From positions 205,840 through 269,839 of the forward strand of contig NZ_JACOFW010000005.1 of NCBI RefSeq assembly GCF_014284305.1: a stretch of DNA of 64,000 nucleotides, in the 5' to 3' direction. The position numbers were made by a program, and so were the translations under genes. This document shows positions 18,913 through 29,815 of this stretch, in pieces. Below the pieces are notes generated by a model. That model was not told where the DNA came from. It did not search any database and saw only the letters and a program-made list of their open reading frames with translations. Position 1 is the stretch's first letter, and every line of letters begins with the position of its first letter. Source of the DNA: Affinundibacterium seohonense (lineage in GTDB: Bacteria > Pseudomonadota > Gammaproteobacteria > Burkholderiales > Burkholderiaceae_D).

Positions 18913-19980
18913 TTATCCGCCCCACAAATCCCCATTCGGATTCGTGCGCGGCGCGGTCAATCCAAAATGCTCATAGGCACTAGCCGTCGCAATACGCCCA
19001 CGTGGTGTGCGCTGTAGATAGCCTTGTTGAATCAGATATGGCTCCAACACGTCTTCAATGGTATCGCGTTCTTCGCCAATCGCTGCGGCGACATTATCTA
19101 AGCCGACGGGGCCACCGCCAAATTTGAACAAGATCGCCTCCAAAAGTTTTCTATCCATCAGGTCAAAACCAACTGTATCCACATCAAGCATCTTCAACGC
19201 TGCATCGGCCATCGGTTTGGTAATTTCACCGTCTCCTTTAACTTGTACATAGTCACGTACGCGACGCAACAGGCGATTGGCAATCCGAGGTGTACCACGT
19301 GCACGTTTGGCAATTTCGAAAGCACCATCTTCTTTAATCGGTACCTCCAGCAATGACGCCGAACGGGTCACGATGCGGCTCAACTCTTCTGAAGTGTAAA
19401 ACTCCAAGCGCGCTACGATACCGAAACGATCACGCAAAGGATTGGTCAACATCCCCGCGCGGGTGGTCGCACCAACCAAAGTAAATGGCTGCAAATCGAG
19501 CTTAACCGAGCGTGCTGCTGGGCCTTCACCGATCATGATGTCGATTTGGTAGTCTTCTAAAGCTGGGTACAAAATCTCTTCCACCACCGGGGAGAGACGA
19601 TGAATTTCATCGATAAATAGAACATCATTGGCTTCGAGATTGGTCAACAAAGCAGCCAAGTCACCAGCACGCTCCAGTACTGGCCCAGAGGTCTGACGCA
19701 AATTCACGCCCATCTCGCGCGCAATAATGTGCGCCAAAGTTGTCTTGCCCAAGCCCGGTGGACCGAACAACAACGTGTGATCGAGCGCTTCTTTACGCTG
19801 GCGCGCCGCACCGATAAAGATCTCAAGCTGATCCCGGATTTTTTCTTGCCCCACATATTCATCGAGCTGCTTAGGACGCAAGGCACGTTCAATCGCTTCT
19901 TCATTTGGCGAAGTCGGCGTCGCCGCGATGATGCGCGTGTCAACGAGTTGCGAGGTGAGATTGTCGGTTTGTATGCTCAT
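18913..19980 (-). CDS. ruvB: Holliday-junction branch-migration ATPase RuvB
   Basis: This 355-aa AAA+ helicase motor works with RuvA and RuvC. I use the ATG at 19980 ([11 protein letters not shown]); the longer reading to 20013 adds an unlikely hydrophobic tail. Walker A is [15 protein letters not shown], Walker B is LFIDEIHRL, sensor 1 is in LVGATTRAG, and the arginine finger region is [14 protein letters not shown]. The C-terminal winged helix is [18 protein letters not shown]. It is separated from ruvA by 193 bp carrying palindromic repeats, a larger gap than usual for ruvAB. Confidence 0.97.
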   Translation of the reverse strand: MSIQTDNLTSQLVDTRIIAATPTSPNEEAIERALRPKQLDEYVGQEKIRDQLEIFIGAARQRKEALDHTLLFGPPGLGKTTLAHIIAREMGVNLRQTSGPVLERAGDLAALLTNLEANDVLFIDEIHRLSPVVEEILYPALEDYQIDIMIGEGPAARSVKLDLQPFTLVGATTRAGMLTNPLRDRFGIVARLEFYTSEELSRIVTRSASLLEVPIKEDGAFEIAKRARGTPRIANRLLRRVRDYVQVKGDGEITKPMADAALKMLDVDTVGFDLMDRKLLEAILFKFGGGPVGLDNVAAAIGEERDTIEDVLEPYLIQQGYLQRTPRGRIATASAYEHFGLTAPRTNPNGDLWGG

Positions 19981-20055
19981 AATTTTCTTTACTACATAAA
20001 GTAGCGACCACAATATTTCTTGTCATTTCATCGAGACTACACAACTTCTCGCGTT

Positions 20056-20144
20056 GCTCCTGCGAAGTCAGGAGCCCATTATCTTGATGCTTGACCATCG
20101 AAAGCCCCTAACGTCGCTAGATTCCCGCCTTCACGGGAATGACA
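20056..20144. repeat. Pair of REP/dRS3-like palindromes between ruvA and ruvB
   Basis: The first palindrome is GCTCCTG-N6-CAGGAGC (20056-20062/20069-20075). The second is ATTCCCG-N6-CGGGAAT (20121-20127/20134-20140), followed by GACA. The second matches the widespread ATTCCC...GGGAAT intergenic repeat type known from Neisseria (dRS3) and many betaproteobacteria. Two unlike palindromes within 90 bp resemble a mosaic REP element. Confidence 0.75.
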
Positions 20145-20173
20145 GCTCAAAAACCTATCTAGGTTCATCGGCA

Positions 20174-20755
20174 TTAGCTCTTCGATAAAGCTTTCAATGC
20201 CGCTTTAATCCCATCCGAAACACCCGATCCAGCAGGCACTAATTTCAATGCAGCCAGTGCTTCTTTATCAGAATAGCCAAGAGCCAATAAGGCGTTCAGA
20301 ATATCCGAACTATGATCGCCGGCCGCAGCGGCAACTCCCGCTGCACCAAGATCGGCTCCCAACTTACCTTTGAGCTCCAACAATAAACGTTCGGCGGTTT
20401 TTTTTCCAATACCAGGTACGCGCGTCAAACGACCAGCTTCTTGCAAAGTAATCGCCTGGGCAAGATCCGCCACCGACATACCAGACAAGATCGATAAAGC
20501 AGTGCGCGCACCGACGCCACTGATTTTGATTAACTGTTTGAAGGTCGTGCGTTCTTCGGCTGTACCAAAGCCAAACAAAACATGGGCATCCTCACGAATC
20601 GCCAGATGAGTTAATAGGGCCACCTTCTCGCCGATTGCGGGCAAATTATAGAAAGTGCTCATAGGCACATCGATTTCATAACCGACACCTTGGCAATCGA
20701 CCATGATTTGAGGAGGATTTTTTTCGATTAAGCTTCCCGCAATGCGTCCTATCAT
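20174..20755 (-). CDS. ruvA: Holliday-junction binding protein RuvA
   Basis: This 193-aa tetrameric DNA-binding protein loads RuvB on four-way junctions. It starts at the ATG at 20755 ([14 protein letters not shown]) with GAGG seven bases upstream. Domain I is an OB fold (residues 1-65). Domain II has two helix-hairpin-helix motifs ([16 protein letters not shown] and [16 protein letters not shown]). Domain III (from about 148) is the RuvB-binding three-helix bundle. A LexA-type box lies just upstream, so the operon is probably DNA-damage inducible. Confidence 0.97.
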   Translation of the reverse strand: MIGRIAGSLIEKNPPQIMVDCQGVGYEIDVPMSTFYNLPAIGEKVALLTHLAIREDAHVLFGFGTAEERTTFKQLIKISGVGARTALSILSGMSVADLAQAITLQEAGRLTRVPGIGKKTAERLLLELKGKLGADLGAAGVAAAAGDHSSDILNALLALGYSDKEALAALKLVPAGSGVSDGIKAALKALSKS

Positions 20756-20769
20756 GCTCAAACCTCACA

Positions 20770-20785
20770 CTGTATAAATAAACAG
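20770..20785 (-). promoter_or_regulatory. LexA (SOS) box of ruvA
   Basis: CTGTATAAATAAACAG fits CTGT-N8-ACAG exactly, with an AT-rich centre as in the E. coli-type LexA consensus. It sits 14 bp before the ruvA start codon, and ruvAB is SOS-controlled in many proteobacteria. Confidence 0.85.
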
Positions 20786-20897
20786 TGATAGTAAACTATT
20801 CTCAAAGGCTTGTGGGAAGGATACGATGCTAGTGATTGCGACTTCATTAATCTTGTACCAAGTTTTTGAGACGATAGGGTAAACTACATCTGAGCTA

Positions 20898-21683
20898 TCA
20901 ACGCACGCCCAACAATGCCGCCCGCGTCACAGGCGCATGCAACTGGTCCAACCACCATTGCAAAGCGCGCACCTGTGCATCGAGTTTGGCCGACAAATCC
21001 GCCACCGTAAACACATCTTGACCGGTCAATAAACCGATCGACATACTAGTCCCACGCTGGATGCTATCAGCGATCGCCACCGCTCGATAGTTACGAATTA
21101 CCTGATCGGACAACGGCTCTTCAAACTGCGCTAAAGGATGGTGTGGCGCCACCGCAAAGGCAAAATAAACGCTGCCCAACAACTCACGCTGCAAGCCTCC
21201 TTTAGCATGCGCATCCATCACCGCGCCAATGGCCAAATCGGCCTGACCTGAGATCAAAGCCTCTAGGGTTCCGGATAAAGTCTCAGCACGTAATTTAAGT
21301 TTCGTCGGTGGATTGAGTTGAAAAAAACTTTCACACAATTCCATCACCGTACTACGATCAATAATGCTATCAATCGCAATCGTCAATTGTGGCTCCCATC
21401 CCGTTGCCACCCGCTTAACCCGGTTGGCGATCGCATCAACTTCCGCCAACAGGTTCTGCCCTTCACGCAGTAATTCCGCCCCAGCTTCAGTCAATTTAGC
21501 CTGCCGCGAACTGCGATCAAACAACAGGACGTCGAGTGCGTCCTCAATCTGCCTGACACGATATGTCAGCGCGCTCGGCACTATCGTCAAACTACGCGCA
21601 GCAGCAGCAAAACTTCCTTCGTCGGCAATCGCTTGTAACATCGCCAATGATGCCGGAGTTAGAACATCGCGGGGAGAGTTCAT
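20898..21683 (-). CDS. LysR-family transcriptional regulator
   Basis: The N-terminal winged helix-turn-helix is clear (LAMLQAIADEGSFAAAARSL, then VPSALTYRVRQIEDAL), followed by a periplasmic-binding-like effector domain from about residue 85. The start is uncertain: 21683 (261 aa, MNSPRDVLTPAS) places the helix-turn-helix at the usual distance, while in-frame ATGs at 21731 and 21761 add 16-26 polar residues; none has a good ribosome site. It lies downstream of, and on the same strand as, the pirin-doxX pair, which LysR genes often control from a divergent position. The effector is unknown. Confidence 0.88.
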   Translation of the reverse strand: MNSPRDVLTPASLAMLQAIADEGSFAAAARSLTIVPSALTYRVRQIEDALDVLLFDRSSRQAKLTEAGAELLREGQNLLAEVDAIANRVKRVATGWEPQLTIAIDSIIDRSTVMELCESFFQLNPPTKLKLRAETLSGTLEALISGQADLAIGAVMDAHAKGGLQRELLGSVYFAFAVAPHHPLAQFEEPLSDQVIRNYRAVAIADSIQRGTSMSIGLLTGQDVFTVADLSAKLDAQVRALQWWLDQLHAPVTRAALLGVR

Positions 21684-21834
21684 ATTGTTGGATTTGTCTT
21701 TGAATTGATCAGGCTGATTTGCATCAGCCATTGTATGCTTCAAGAGGCATAAATTTCTCAATTACTGTTGATGTTCAACGAAAAGTATTTTGGATTTGTA
21801 GTTAAACTTTGTTCCCGCGACGGATTCGGTCAGC

Positions 21835-22245
21835 TCAACTCCCACGACGCGCATCCAAACTCCAAGTTCCGGCACCAAATGCCGCCAATGCCATCAAGCC
21901 GCCAGCCACCGCGATATTCTTAAAGAACAACAATTGTGTGACAAAAACCTGATCTGCCGGCACCGACCAGTATGCGTGAAAAATGAATGAAGCAACCAAT
22001 GTAAAGAGAGCTAAAGCCAATGCGGCGAAACGTGTGCCTAAGCCGACAATCAATGCAGCACCACCAACAATTTCCAGCACTAAGGCTGCTAAGGCAGCTA
22101 GGGTCGGCGCTGGCAAGCCGACTGAAGTGATATAACCAACGGTTCCTTCAAACCCTGTTAATTTAGCGATGCCAGCTGGTAAAAACAAAGCTGCCATAAG
22201 CAAGCGGGCGATCAAAGACAATGGGTTTTGTAATTGCGTGAACAT
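21835..22245 (-). CDS. DoxX-family membrane protein
   Basis: This 136-aa protein has four hydrophobic helices (about residues 10-30, 50-70, 75-95, 108-128). The family pattern is LLMAALFLPAGIAKLTGFEGTVGYI at the start and ALVLEIVGGAALIVGLGTRFAALALA in the middle. DoxX proteins are linked to thiosulfate:quinone oxidoreductase in archaea and to redox stress in bacteria. It follows the pirin gene by 61 bp and is probably co-transcribed with it. The actual substrate cannot be read from the sequence. Confidence 0.9.
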   Translation of the reverse strand: MFTQLQNPLSLIARLLMAALFLPAGIAKLTGFEGTVGYITSVGLPAPTLAALAALVLEIVGGAALIVGLGTRFAALALALFTLVASFIFHAYWSVPADQVFVTQLLFFKNIAVAGGLMALAAFGAGTWSLDARRGS

Positions 22246-22306
22246 GATGATTCCTTATGAGATTATAAAAATTTCTTGAATTATGCTTGCGGTCATTAAG
22301 TACAAA

Positions 22307-23008
22307 TTATGCAGCCAGATCAAACACCAAAACTTCGGCATCTTTACCGTCGCTGAGCACTAATTGACTTTCATTTTCTATCCGCAAAGCATCGCCGCTA
22401 CTTAGGCTGTGACCATTCACGCTTAACTCGCCTCGAATCAAATGCACATAGGCTTTACGGCTAGGATTTAAGCTCAGTTCGGCATGCTCTTCACCATCAA
22501 ATAGGCCTGCATATAAAGCAGCATCAGCGTTCATCGACACCGCATCGCCATGGCCTTCCGGCGACGCAACCAAAGCTAAGCTGCCGCGTTTGCTGGCTAC
22601 GGGGATGGTTTTTTGTTCATAGCCCGGCACCACACCGAGGCGGCTAGGCTGTATCCAGATTTGCAGAAAATGGGTTTGCTGACCTTCTGCATGGTTGAAT
22701 TCACTATGTCGCACACCAGTACCAGCACTCATACGTTGCACATCGCCTGGTGGGATCGCTTTGACATTACCCATGCTATCTTTGTGCGCCAACTCACCTG
22801 ACAACACATAGCTAATAATTTCCATATCGCGATGACCATGCGTGCCAAAACCTGTACCTGGGGCGATGCGGTCTTCGTTGATGACGAGTAAATTACCCCA
22901 GCCCGTATGTGCCGGATCGTAATAATTGGCGAATGAAAATGAATGCTGGCTTTTTAACCAGCCATGATCAGCATGTCCGCGCTCTTGGGATTTTCTTAAC
23001 GTCAGCAT
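22307..23008 (-). CDS. Pirin-family bicupin protein
   Basis: This 233-aa protein starts at the ATG at 23008 (MLTLRKSQERGHADHGWLKS) after a strong AGGAGAGAG site; a longer frame to 23101 lacks support. The N-terminal cupin contains the metal ligands in GFGTHGHRDMEIISYVLSG and the conserved LQIWIQPSRLGVVPGYEQK. The second cupin (about 140-233) is shorter. YhhW-like pirins can act as quercetin 2,3-dioxygenases in vitro, but the physiological substrate is usually unknown. It is the first gene of a pirin-doxX unit with a LysR gene behind. Confidence 0.92.
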   Translation of the reverse strand: MLTLRKSQERGHADHGWLKSQHSFSFANYYDPAHTGWGNLLVINEDRIAPGTGFGTHGHRDMEIISYVLSGELAHKDSMGNVKAIPPGDVQRMSAGTGVRHSEFNHAEGQQTHFLQIWIQPSRLGVVPGYEQKTIPVASKRGSLALVASPEGHGDAVSMNADAALYAGLFDGEEHAELSLNPSRKAYVHLIRGELSVNGHSLSSGDALRIENESQLVLSDGKDAEVLVFDLAA

Positions 23009-23297
23009 ATTTCTCTCTCCTATTGAATAAATCAACGCATCCTTGTTGGTACCAATGGCGTGATGCGATATGAGAGAGTATGCGACCAATGATGGCATCA
23101 AAGGTCAAAGAGAATTGTCGGCAACATTCAAATTTTCTGAATGATCAGAAGTTTAAACATGCGTTTGTAGTCACTTCACTATCTGAAGAGCAGAAAATGG
23201 TTTACTAAAAATAGGGTAAAGTAGCGCCTCTTTCGCAGCAACATTGTTTACCTCGTAACCAGTAAGTTTCTGCCGTTGTCAATTTGGAAAAGTACTC

Positions 23298-24278
23298 GTG
23301 AACTTGTCTGCGAAAAAAATCGATATTGTGTATTTATGGGTAGATGGTGCGGATCCAGTCTGGCGAGCAAAACGCAAACTCGCGCTATTAGGGTCATCGG
23401 ATCCAGAACGCCAACAATTGACCATGCATGGCGATGTCGCCGGACGTTATCGTGACAATCAAGAGCTGCGCTTTAATCTGCGCGCATTAGAAAAATTCTT
23501 TCCTGATCACGGACATATTTATCTCGTAACGGATAGACAAATTCCTGCTTGGTTAGTCTGCAATCAGGATATAACACTGATCGATCATGCCAGCATCATG
23601 CCGACTGAGGCTTTGCCAGTTTTTGATTCCGGTCATATCGAATCTTATCTGCATCACATTCCCAATTTGTCAGAGCGATTCATTTATCTCAATGACGATG
23701 TGTTTTTTGGTGCCCCGGTGCATATCGACCATTGGTTTAGCAGTGACGGGGTGGCAGTATTTAAGGAAAAAAATGCGGTCCCAGATTACGGCGTTCTGCA
23801 AAAAAACGAAACCGCATTAGTCAATGCCTCGATCTTATCTAAACAATGGCTGCAGCAACGCTACCCACAGTATCAACACGTGCATCGCATTTTTGCCCAT
23901 GCGCCGCGGCCGATGTTAAAAAGCGTCATGATCGAATTGGAAAGGGAAGCACCTGAGTTGTTTGAATTAGTCAGACAAACCGTCTTTCGTGACTGGGAGC
24001 GACCACCCATCGTGCCGGATCTGGTGCCGCGTTGGATGCTATACCGTGGCCTTGCCAATTTACACGAAATTGACTATCGCTATATTTGCAGTGGGGATGC
24101 CGATGCTGCGCAGCAATTTGACAATTTGCTTGCCTGCTTTGGCAACTTGGCTTTTTTCTGCATCAACGACACAAGTGACAATGCGGATCCTGGGGACCCG
24201 CAGTTATTGAGAATTCCTGAGACTTTGGCGCAATTACTCCCCTTAGCTTCACGCTTTGAAAAAGATGATCTCACTTAG
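23298..24278 (+). CDS. Stealth-family sugar-phosphate transferase
   Basis: This 326-aa protein starts with GTG after GGAAAAG. It shows the Stealth conserved regions in order: CR1 KIDIVYLWVDGADPVW (residues 7-22), CR2 RYRDNQELRFNLRALEKF with YLVTDRQIPAWL (about 50-85), then FDSGHIESYLHHIPNLSERFIYLNDDVFF, CR3 around the VNASILSKQW/HAPRPML segment and a CR4-like tail. Stealth proteins are hexose-1-phosphoryl transferases that make phosphodiester-linked capsules; the animal homologue is GlcNAc-1-phosphotransferase. No capsule genes are near, so the acceptor is unknown. Confidence 0.88.
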   Translation: MNLSAKKIDIVYLWVDGADPVWRAKRKLALLGSSDPERQQLTMHGDVAGRYRDNQELRFNLRALEKFFPDHGHIYLVTDRQIPAWLVCNQDITLIDHASIMPTEALPVFDSGHIESYLHHIPNLSERFIYLNDDVFFGAPVHIDHWFSSDGVAVFKEKNAVPDYGVLQKNETALVNASILSKQWLQQRYPQYQHVHRIFAHAPRPMLKSVMIELEREAPELFELVRQTVFRDWERPPIVPDLVPRWMLYRGLANLHEIDYRYICSGDADAAQQFDNLLACFGNLAFFCINDTSDNADPGDPQLLRIPETLAQLLPLASRFEKDDLT

Positions 24279-24347
24279 TGAAGGGTCAAGCGAGACTTAG
24301 TAAGTAGCGGCCGCTCGATGGTTACTCAGTGTTTGCTTTCACTCAAT

Positions 24348-24381
24348 CACGCATGCTGAATTTAAAAACCCAGCATGCGTG
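24348..24381. terminator. Hairpin between convergent Stealth and katG genes
   Basis: A perfect 11-bp inverted repeat, CACGCATGCTG (24348-24358) and CAGCATGCGTG (24371-24381), lies nine bases beyond the katG stop. No T run follows on either strand, so termination by this hairpin alone is uncertain. Confidence 0.5.
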
Positions 24382-24389
24382 CTGTTAAA

Positions 24390-26636
<2,247 letters not shown>

Positions 26637-26647
26637 CTACGGAAATG

Positions 26648-26676
26648 ATTCTAGGGGCAGGCCATCGATTAATCAA
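26648..26676 (-). promoter_or_regulatory. Sigma-70 promoter of katG
   Basis: On the minus strand, TTGATT (26676-26671) and TAGAAT (26653-26648) are spaced by exactly 17 bp. The transcript would start near 26641, 35 nt before katG. Confidence 0.7.
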
Positions 26677-26700
26677 CTTAATTAAATTTATTAAATCGAT
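26664..26700 (-). promoter_or_regulatory. Candidate OxyR-type operator overlapping the katG -35
   Basis: ATCGATT (26664-26670) and AATCGAT (26694-26700) form a perfect 7-bp inverted repeat around an AT-rich core containing TTAATTAA. The placement, covering the -35 and extending upstream, is that used by OxyR when it activates katG. The sequence is not a textbook OxyR site, so identity is inferred. Confidence 0.4.
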
Positions 26701-26918
26701 TGGTTTTAACTAAATATCGTCGATTCCACATTCGCCATAGAGACGCGCCTATTCACCGCGATGCTTATGTGGATCAAACCGAAATGCCCAACATCGAGAT
26801 GCATAGACCACCATGAGAACACGGACACTCCTACGGTCTATGCAAATTTTGTATCTATCAACACTGGTCAAGAGCTTTACATCCACTGAGTGACGAGTTC
26901 AATCCAAAGACGAGAGAT

Positions 26919-27314
26919 TCATGACCAGCCAATATACACACTACAAAGTAAGAAAATCAAAGTCACTGGTGCCCAGATGATTCTTTCCCATCGACTTGGT
27001 GTGATCATGTTCATCAAAAAACCCAGTGCATTGATAACGATGACCAGCCAGATCAACTGATGTGATATCCCAACCCATTCTGGATATATCCATCCCGCAC
27101 GGATACCAACAATCAGCGCCAGCAAAGCGAGAAAAATGCCCATGAAGACCGCAACAATTCTCATCTGCTTTGGATAGACACCTGGAAACTTACCTCCCAT
27201 AGAGAGTTTGCCCCATGGCGCGCCAACCGTAAGTGCGAGCTGAAAACCAATGACGATCAACGTGAAAAATGCATATATTTTCGCAGCGGCAACCACTGTC
27301 ATGAGTTCATTCAT
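26919..27314 (-). CDS. Small integral membrane protein of unknown function
   Basis: This 131-aa protein has four predicted membrane helices: about residues 8-28, 52-72, 84-104 and 112-129. A basic loop with a GKFPGVYPKQMR motif follows helix 1. No cysteines, catalytic motif or signal peptide were seen. AGGAGAG lies upstream of the ATG at 27314, and MTVVAAAK four codons later is an alternative start. It follows the AcoR-type regulator gene region on the opposite side from katG and stands alone. Function unknown. Confidence 0.7.
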   Translation of the reverse strand: MNELMTVVAAAKIYAFFTLIVIGFQLALTVGAPWGKLSMGGKFPGVYPKQMRIVAVFMGIFLALLALIVGIRAGWIYPEWVGISHQLIWLVIVINALGFLMNMITPSRWERIIWAPVTLIFLLCSVYIGWS

Positions 27315-27416
27315 CGAGCCAAGCTCTCCTATCTTGCAGCAAATACGAGAAGATTCACTTTGACAACAGGATCGCTATCGTCGCTCACCACGGCAATACA
27401 GTAACATCACGAAATC

Positions 27417-29363
27417 CTATCGTAACTCCTGCAATTTGCGGTACAGCGTTTGTCGGCTGATACCCAAATTTCTGGCTGCGGCAGAAACATTCCCCTGAGT
27501 TTTTTGCAATGCTTGCTGTATGACTTGCAGCGAACGTTCGTGCAAATTATCGGTCTCCAAAGGCGCAGCAATTGGAGTCGAGAGCACCCGATTGTCAGAC
27601 AGCTTACCAAGTTGATGACTACCGATTTCCGTCACCAAATCATCTGCCAAGTGCTGCCACGCTATGATCGTTTCGCGTTCATCTAACAGTGCGACAGCGG
27701 CGCGCAAGACATGACTCAATTGACGCAAATTCCCAGGCCAAGAATAGGTTGACATTGCTACCAACACTTCGGGCGCAATGCTAATCGCTAAAGCTGGTGA
27801 GAACTCCCGTAACATACGCTCACACAACTGAGCGAAATCTGCGCGCTCACGCAAGGCTGGTAAACACAGCGTCAAACCATTAATACGATAAAACAGATCT
27901 TCGCGAAACTGCCCTTGCAATACGCGCTGTTTCAATTGTTGATGGGTGGCGCAGATCAAATTAAAATCGACTTCGATCGCCTTGCTACTTCCAAGCGGTG
28001 TGACTCTGCGTTCTTGCAAAACTCGTAGCAAACGCGTCTGTAACGCTAGTGGCATATCGCCAATTTCATCGAGAAACAAGGTGCCACCATGGGCTTCCCG
28101 TAGCTTGCCTAGAGCGCCCTGTTTCGATGCGCCGGTGTAGGCTCCCGCCACGTAGCCAAACAACTCAGCCTCGATCAAATGCTCGGGAATGGCAGCGCAA
28201 TTGACTGCGACAAAGGCTTGTGCGCGACGGGCGGAGGACGCATGTATGCCTTGCGCGAAAACTTCTTTGCCGACGCCTGACTCGCCAGTGATCAATAAAG
28301 GAATCGCCTTATCAATGACTTTGCGCGCTTTTTCTGCCGCCGCCTGCCATTCCTGATCAACGGTGTTTGCAGACGAATTATGCTGAGCAACTTGTTGAGG
28401 CTCAACATCTAGCACCGTCAACCTCTGCCGTAAGCGACTCTGACCGTGCACCATCGCATAGATCTGCGTGCCAAATCGGGTATGTAACATATCCGCTTGT
28501 AGCATGATCTTCGATTGCGGTGACAAGATGCTGTGGAATCCCTTATCGAATAAATGTGTCCAACGACATACGCCAATATCGTGATAGCTAAGTTTCAGTA
28601 AAGACAGCGCTTTCCGATTGGCACCAAGCAGACAGCCGTCCTCAGAAAACGCCAGCAGACCTTGGGCGACTGAACCTATGCCTTCGGCGCGTGGATGAAT
28701 CTGCACCAAAATCTGATGCTGGCAAGAGCTCATCACCATACTGTTTTCTATCATTTGGGCGGCGGTCGACACTAATCCTAAAGTGTGTGGATGTCGACTG
28801 CGATGGTCGCCAGAAATATCAAGTATGCCCATCAATTGTCCCTGTGCAGACAAGATCGGCGATGCAGCACAGGTTAAGAATTCGTTCGGCTCTAGATAAT
28901 GTTCCGCGCCATTGATTTCGATTTCACTGGTCTCTGCCAACGCGGTGCCAATGGCATTGGTGCCACGATGATGTTCAGCCCAAGAAGCACCACATTTCAA
29001 CGCCACACGATCCGCTTTACTTAAAAAATCTAGATCCCCCAAGGTGTGCATCAAGACGCCCTGCGCATCGGCCAAGATCACCATGCTATGACTGTGTCGC
29101 ACTTGTTCAAACAGATACTCAATCACTGGTTCAGAATGGCTAAGCAAATCGTGATTGAGTTCACGCGCCAATTGCAAATGACGGTCGCTTAGATTGTCAG
29201 CACAGTCGCTCTTGCCAAGTGGTGATAAACCCGCAGAAAAACTACGCTGCCAGGATTGCGCCACGCGTAAGTCAATCTCAGCTTTTGGATGTATACCCTG
29301 CTCCACCAATTGCAGGCGAGCCTGCTTGAGATGGGTGGTGGGAAGAATGGCATGTTGGCGCAT
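27417..29363 (-). CDS. acoR: AcoR-type sigma-54-dependent activator
   Basis: This 648-aa enhancer-binding protein starts at the ATG at 29363 (MRQHAILPTTHLKQAR) with CGGAGA upstream; the open frame extends to 29543 but that part overlaps enhancer-like repeats and is not protein-like. The N-terminal GAF sensor domain spans about 60-210 (AEHHRGTNAIGTAL, AASPILSAQGQLMGILDISG). A PAS-like segment follows, then the AAA+ domain with Walker A GESGVGKE, the loop GAYTGA (Tyr for Phe, as is normal in AcoR relatives) and FLDEIGDMPL. The Fis-type helix-turn-helix SAAARNLGISRQTLYRKLQ ends the protein. It is divergent from an aldehyde dehydrogenase with a sigma-54 promoter, its likely target. Confidence 0.88.
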   Translation of the reverse strand: MRQHAILPTTHLKQARLQLVEQGIHPKAEIDLRVAQSWQRSFSAGLSPLGKSDCADNLSDRHLQLARELNHDLLSHSEPVIEYLFEQVRHSHSMVILADAQGVLMHTLGDLDFLSKADRVALKCGASWAEHHRGTNAIGTALAETSEIEINGAEHYLEPNEFLTCAASPILSAQGQLMGILDISGDHRSRHPHTLGLVSTAAQMIENSMVMSSCQHQILVQIHPRAEGIGSVAQGLLAFSEDGCLLGANRKALSLLKLSYHDIGVCRWTHLFDKGFHSILSPQSKIMLQADMLHTRFGTQIYAMVHGQSRLRQRLTVLDVEPQQVAQHNSSANTVDQEWQAAAEKARKVIDKAIPLLITGESGVGKEVFAQGIHASSARRAQAFVAVNCAAIPEHLIEAELFGYVAGAYTGASKQGALGKLREAHGGTLFLDEIGDMPLALQTRLLRVLQERRVTPLGSSKAIEVDFNLICATHQQLKQRVLQGQFREDLFYRINGLTLCLPALRERADFAQLCERMLREFSPALAISIAPEVLVAMSTYSWPGNLRQLSHVLRAAVALLDERETIIAWQHLADDLVTEIGSHQLGKLSDNRVLSTPIAAPLETDNLHERSLQVIQQALQKTQGNVSAAARNLGISRQTLYRKLQELR

Positions 29364-29502
29364 GAAGTGTCTCCGGGCGCGGTTTGGCTCGCGCCTATCT
29401 ATTGGTAAGCTTGAGTGTATCTCAGTTCTGCATGCGCGATCTACTGACAAACGAAGGCGCATGTTTGTCGGCTTAAGACAAACTAAGCGCAGCGATGCCA
29501 AC

Positions 29503-29561
29503 TGTCTCAAAATGTTACACCTGTCACGTTCAAACACGGACATGCGACAAATAATGTGACA
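29503..29561. promoter_or_regulatory. Enhancer-like cluster of TGTnACA repeats
   Basis: Five related heptamers occur in one orientation: TGTCTCA (29503), TGTTACA (29513), TGTCACG (29522), TGCGACA (29543) and TGTGACA (29555), at spacings of 10, 9, 21 and 12 bp. They lie about 150-205 bp upstream of the sigma-54 promoter, the usual enhancer distance, and between the divergent regulator and dehydrogenase. Binding by the AcoR-type protein is inferred. Confidence 0.55.
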
Positions 29562-29707
29562 GCGAAGTCACTCCTCCTGCTATGTCGAAAATCAAAAATA
29601 CCTATGGCGATCAACACGTTAAAAAAACGACCAGAGCCATTCCACATAGTGGGTTGCAATGCAGCATAAGATCCGACAAAGATTGTCCGCCATCCACTAA
29701 CAAACAT

Positions 29708-29723
29708 TGGCACGGCAATTGCA
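29708..29723 (+). promoter_or_regulatory. Sigma-54 (-24/-12) promoter of the aldehyde dehydrogenase
   Basis: TGGCACG-GCAA-TTGCA matches the RpoN consensus TGGCACG-N4-TTGCW at every position, with invariant GG and GC 10 bp apart. The transcript would start near 29734, about 80 nt before the start codon. Confidence 0.92.
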
Positions 29724-29815
29724 AAGTAATACGTCGACAGCGTTATCCGATTCACACAAAAACGTTGCAAGCTATCCACAATATGTGGCTTCCTATTCAA
29801 ACCAAGGAGACGATC

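Larger units (their letters stand above)
29364..29815. other. Regulator-dehydrogenase divergent intergenic region
   Basis: These 452 bp carry no gene once both starts are corrected. They hold the enhancer-like repeats and the -24/-12 promoter described separately; the sequence beside the regulator presumably contains its own promoter. Confidence 0.7.

Noticed and set aside
24348..24381. Mobile-element end at the Stealth-katG junction
   Set aside because: The 11-bp inverted repeat is a compact hairpin between convergent stops, with no transposase or target duplication.
29364..29543. N-terminal extension of the AcoR-type regulator
   Set aside because: The sequence is arginine-rich and unlike the family, covers the enhancer-like repeats, and a good ribosome site precedes the ATG at 29363.
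29582..29815. N-terminal extension of the aldehyde dehydrogenase
   Set aside because: It contains the consensus sigma-54 promoter; the TTG at 29816 has an ideal ribosome site and gives the family N-terminus.
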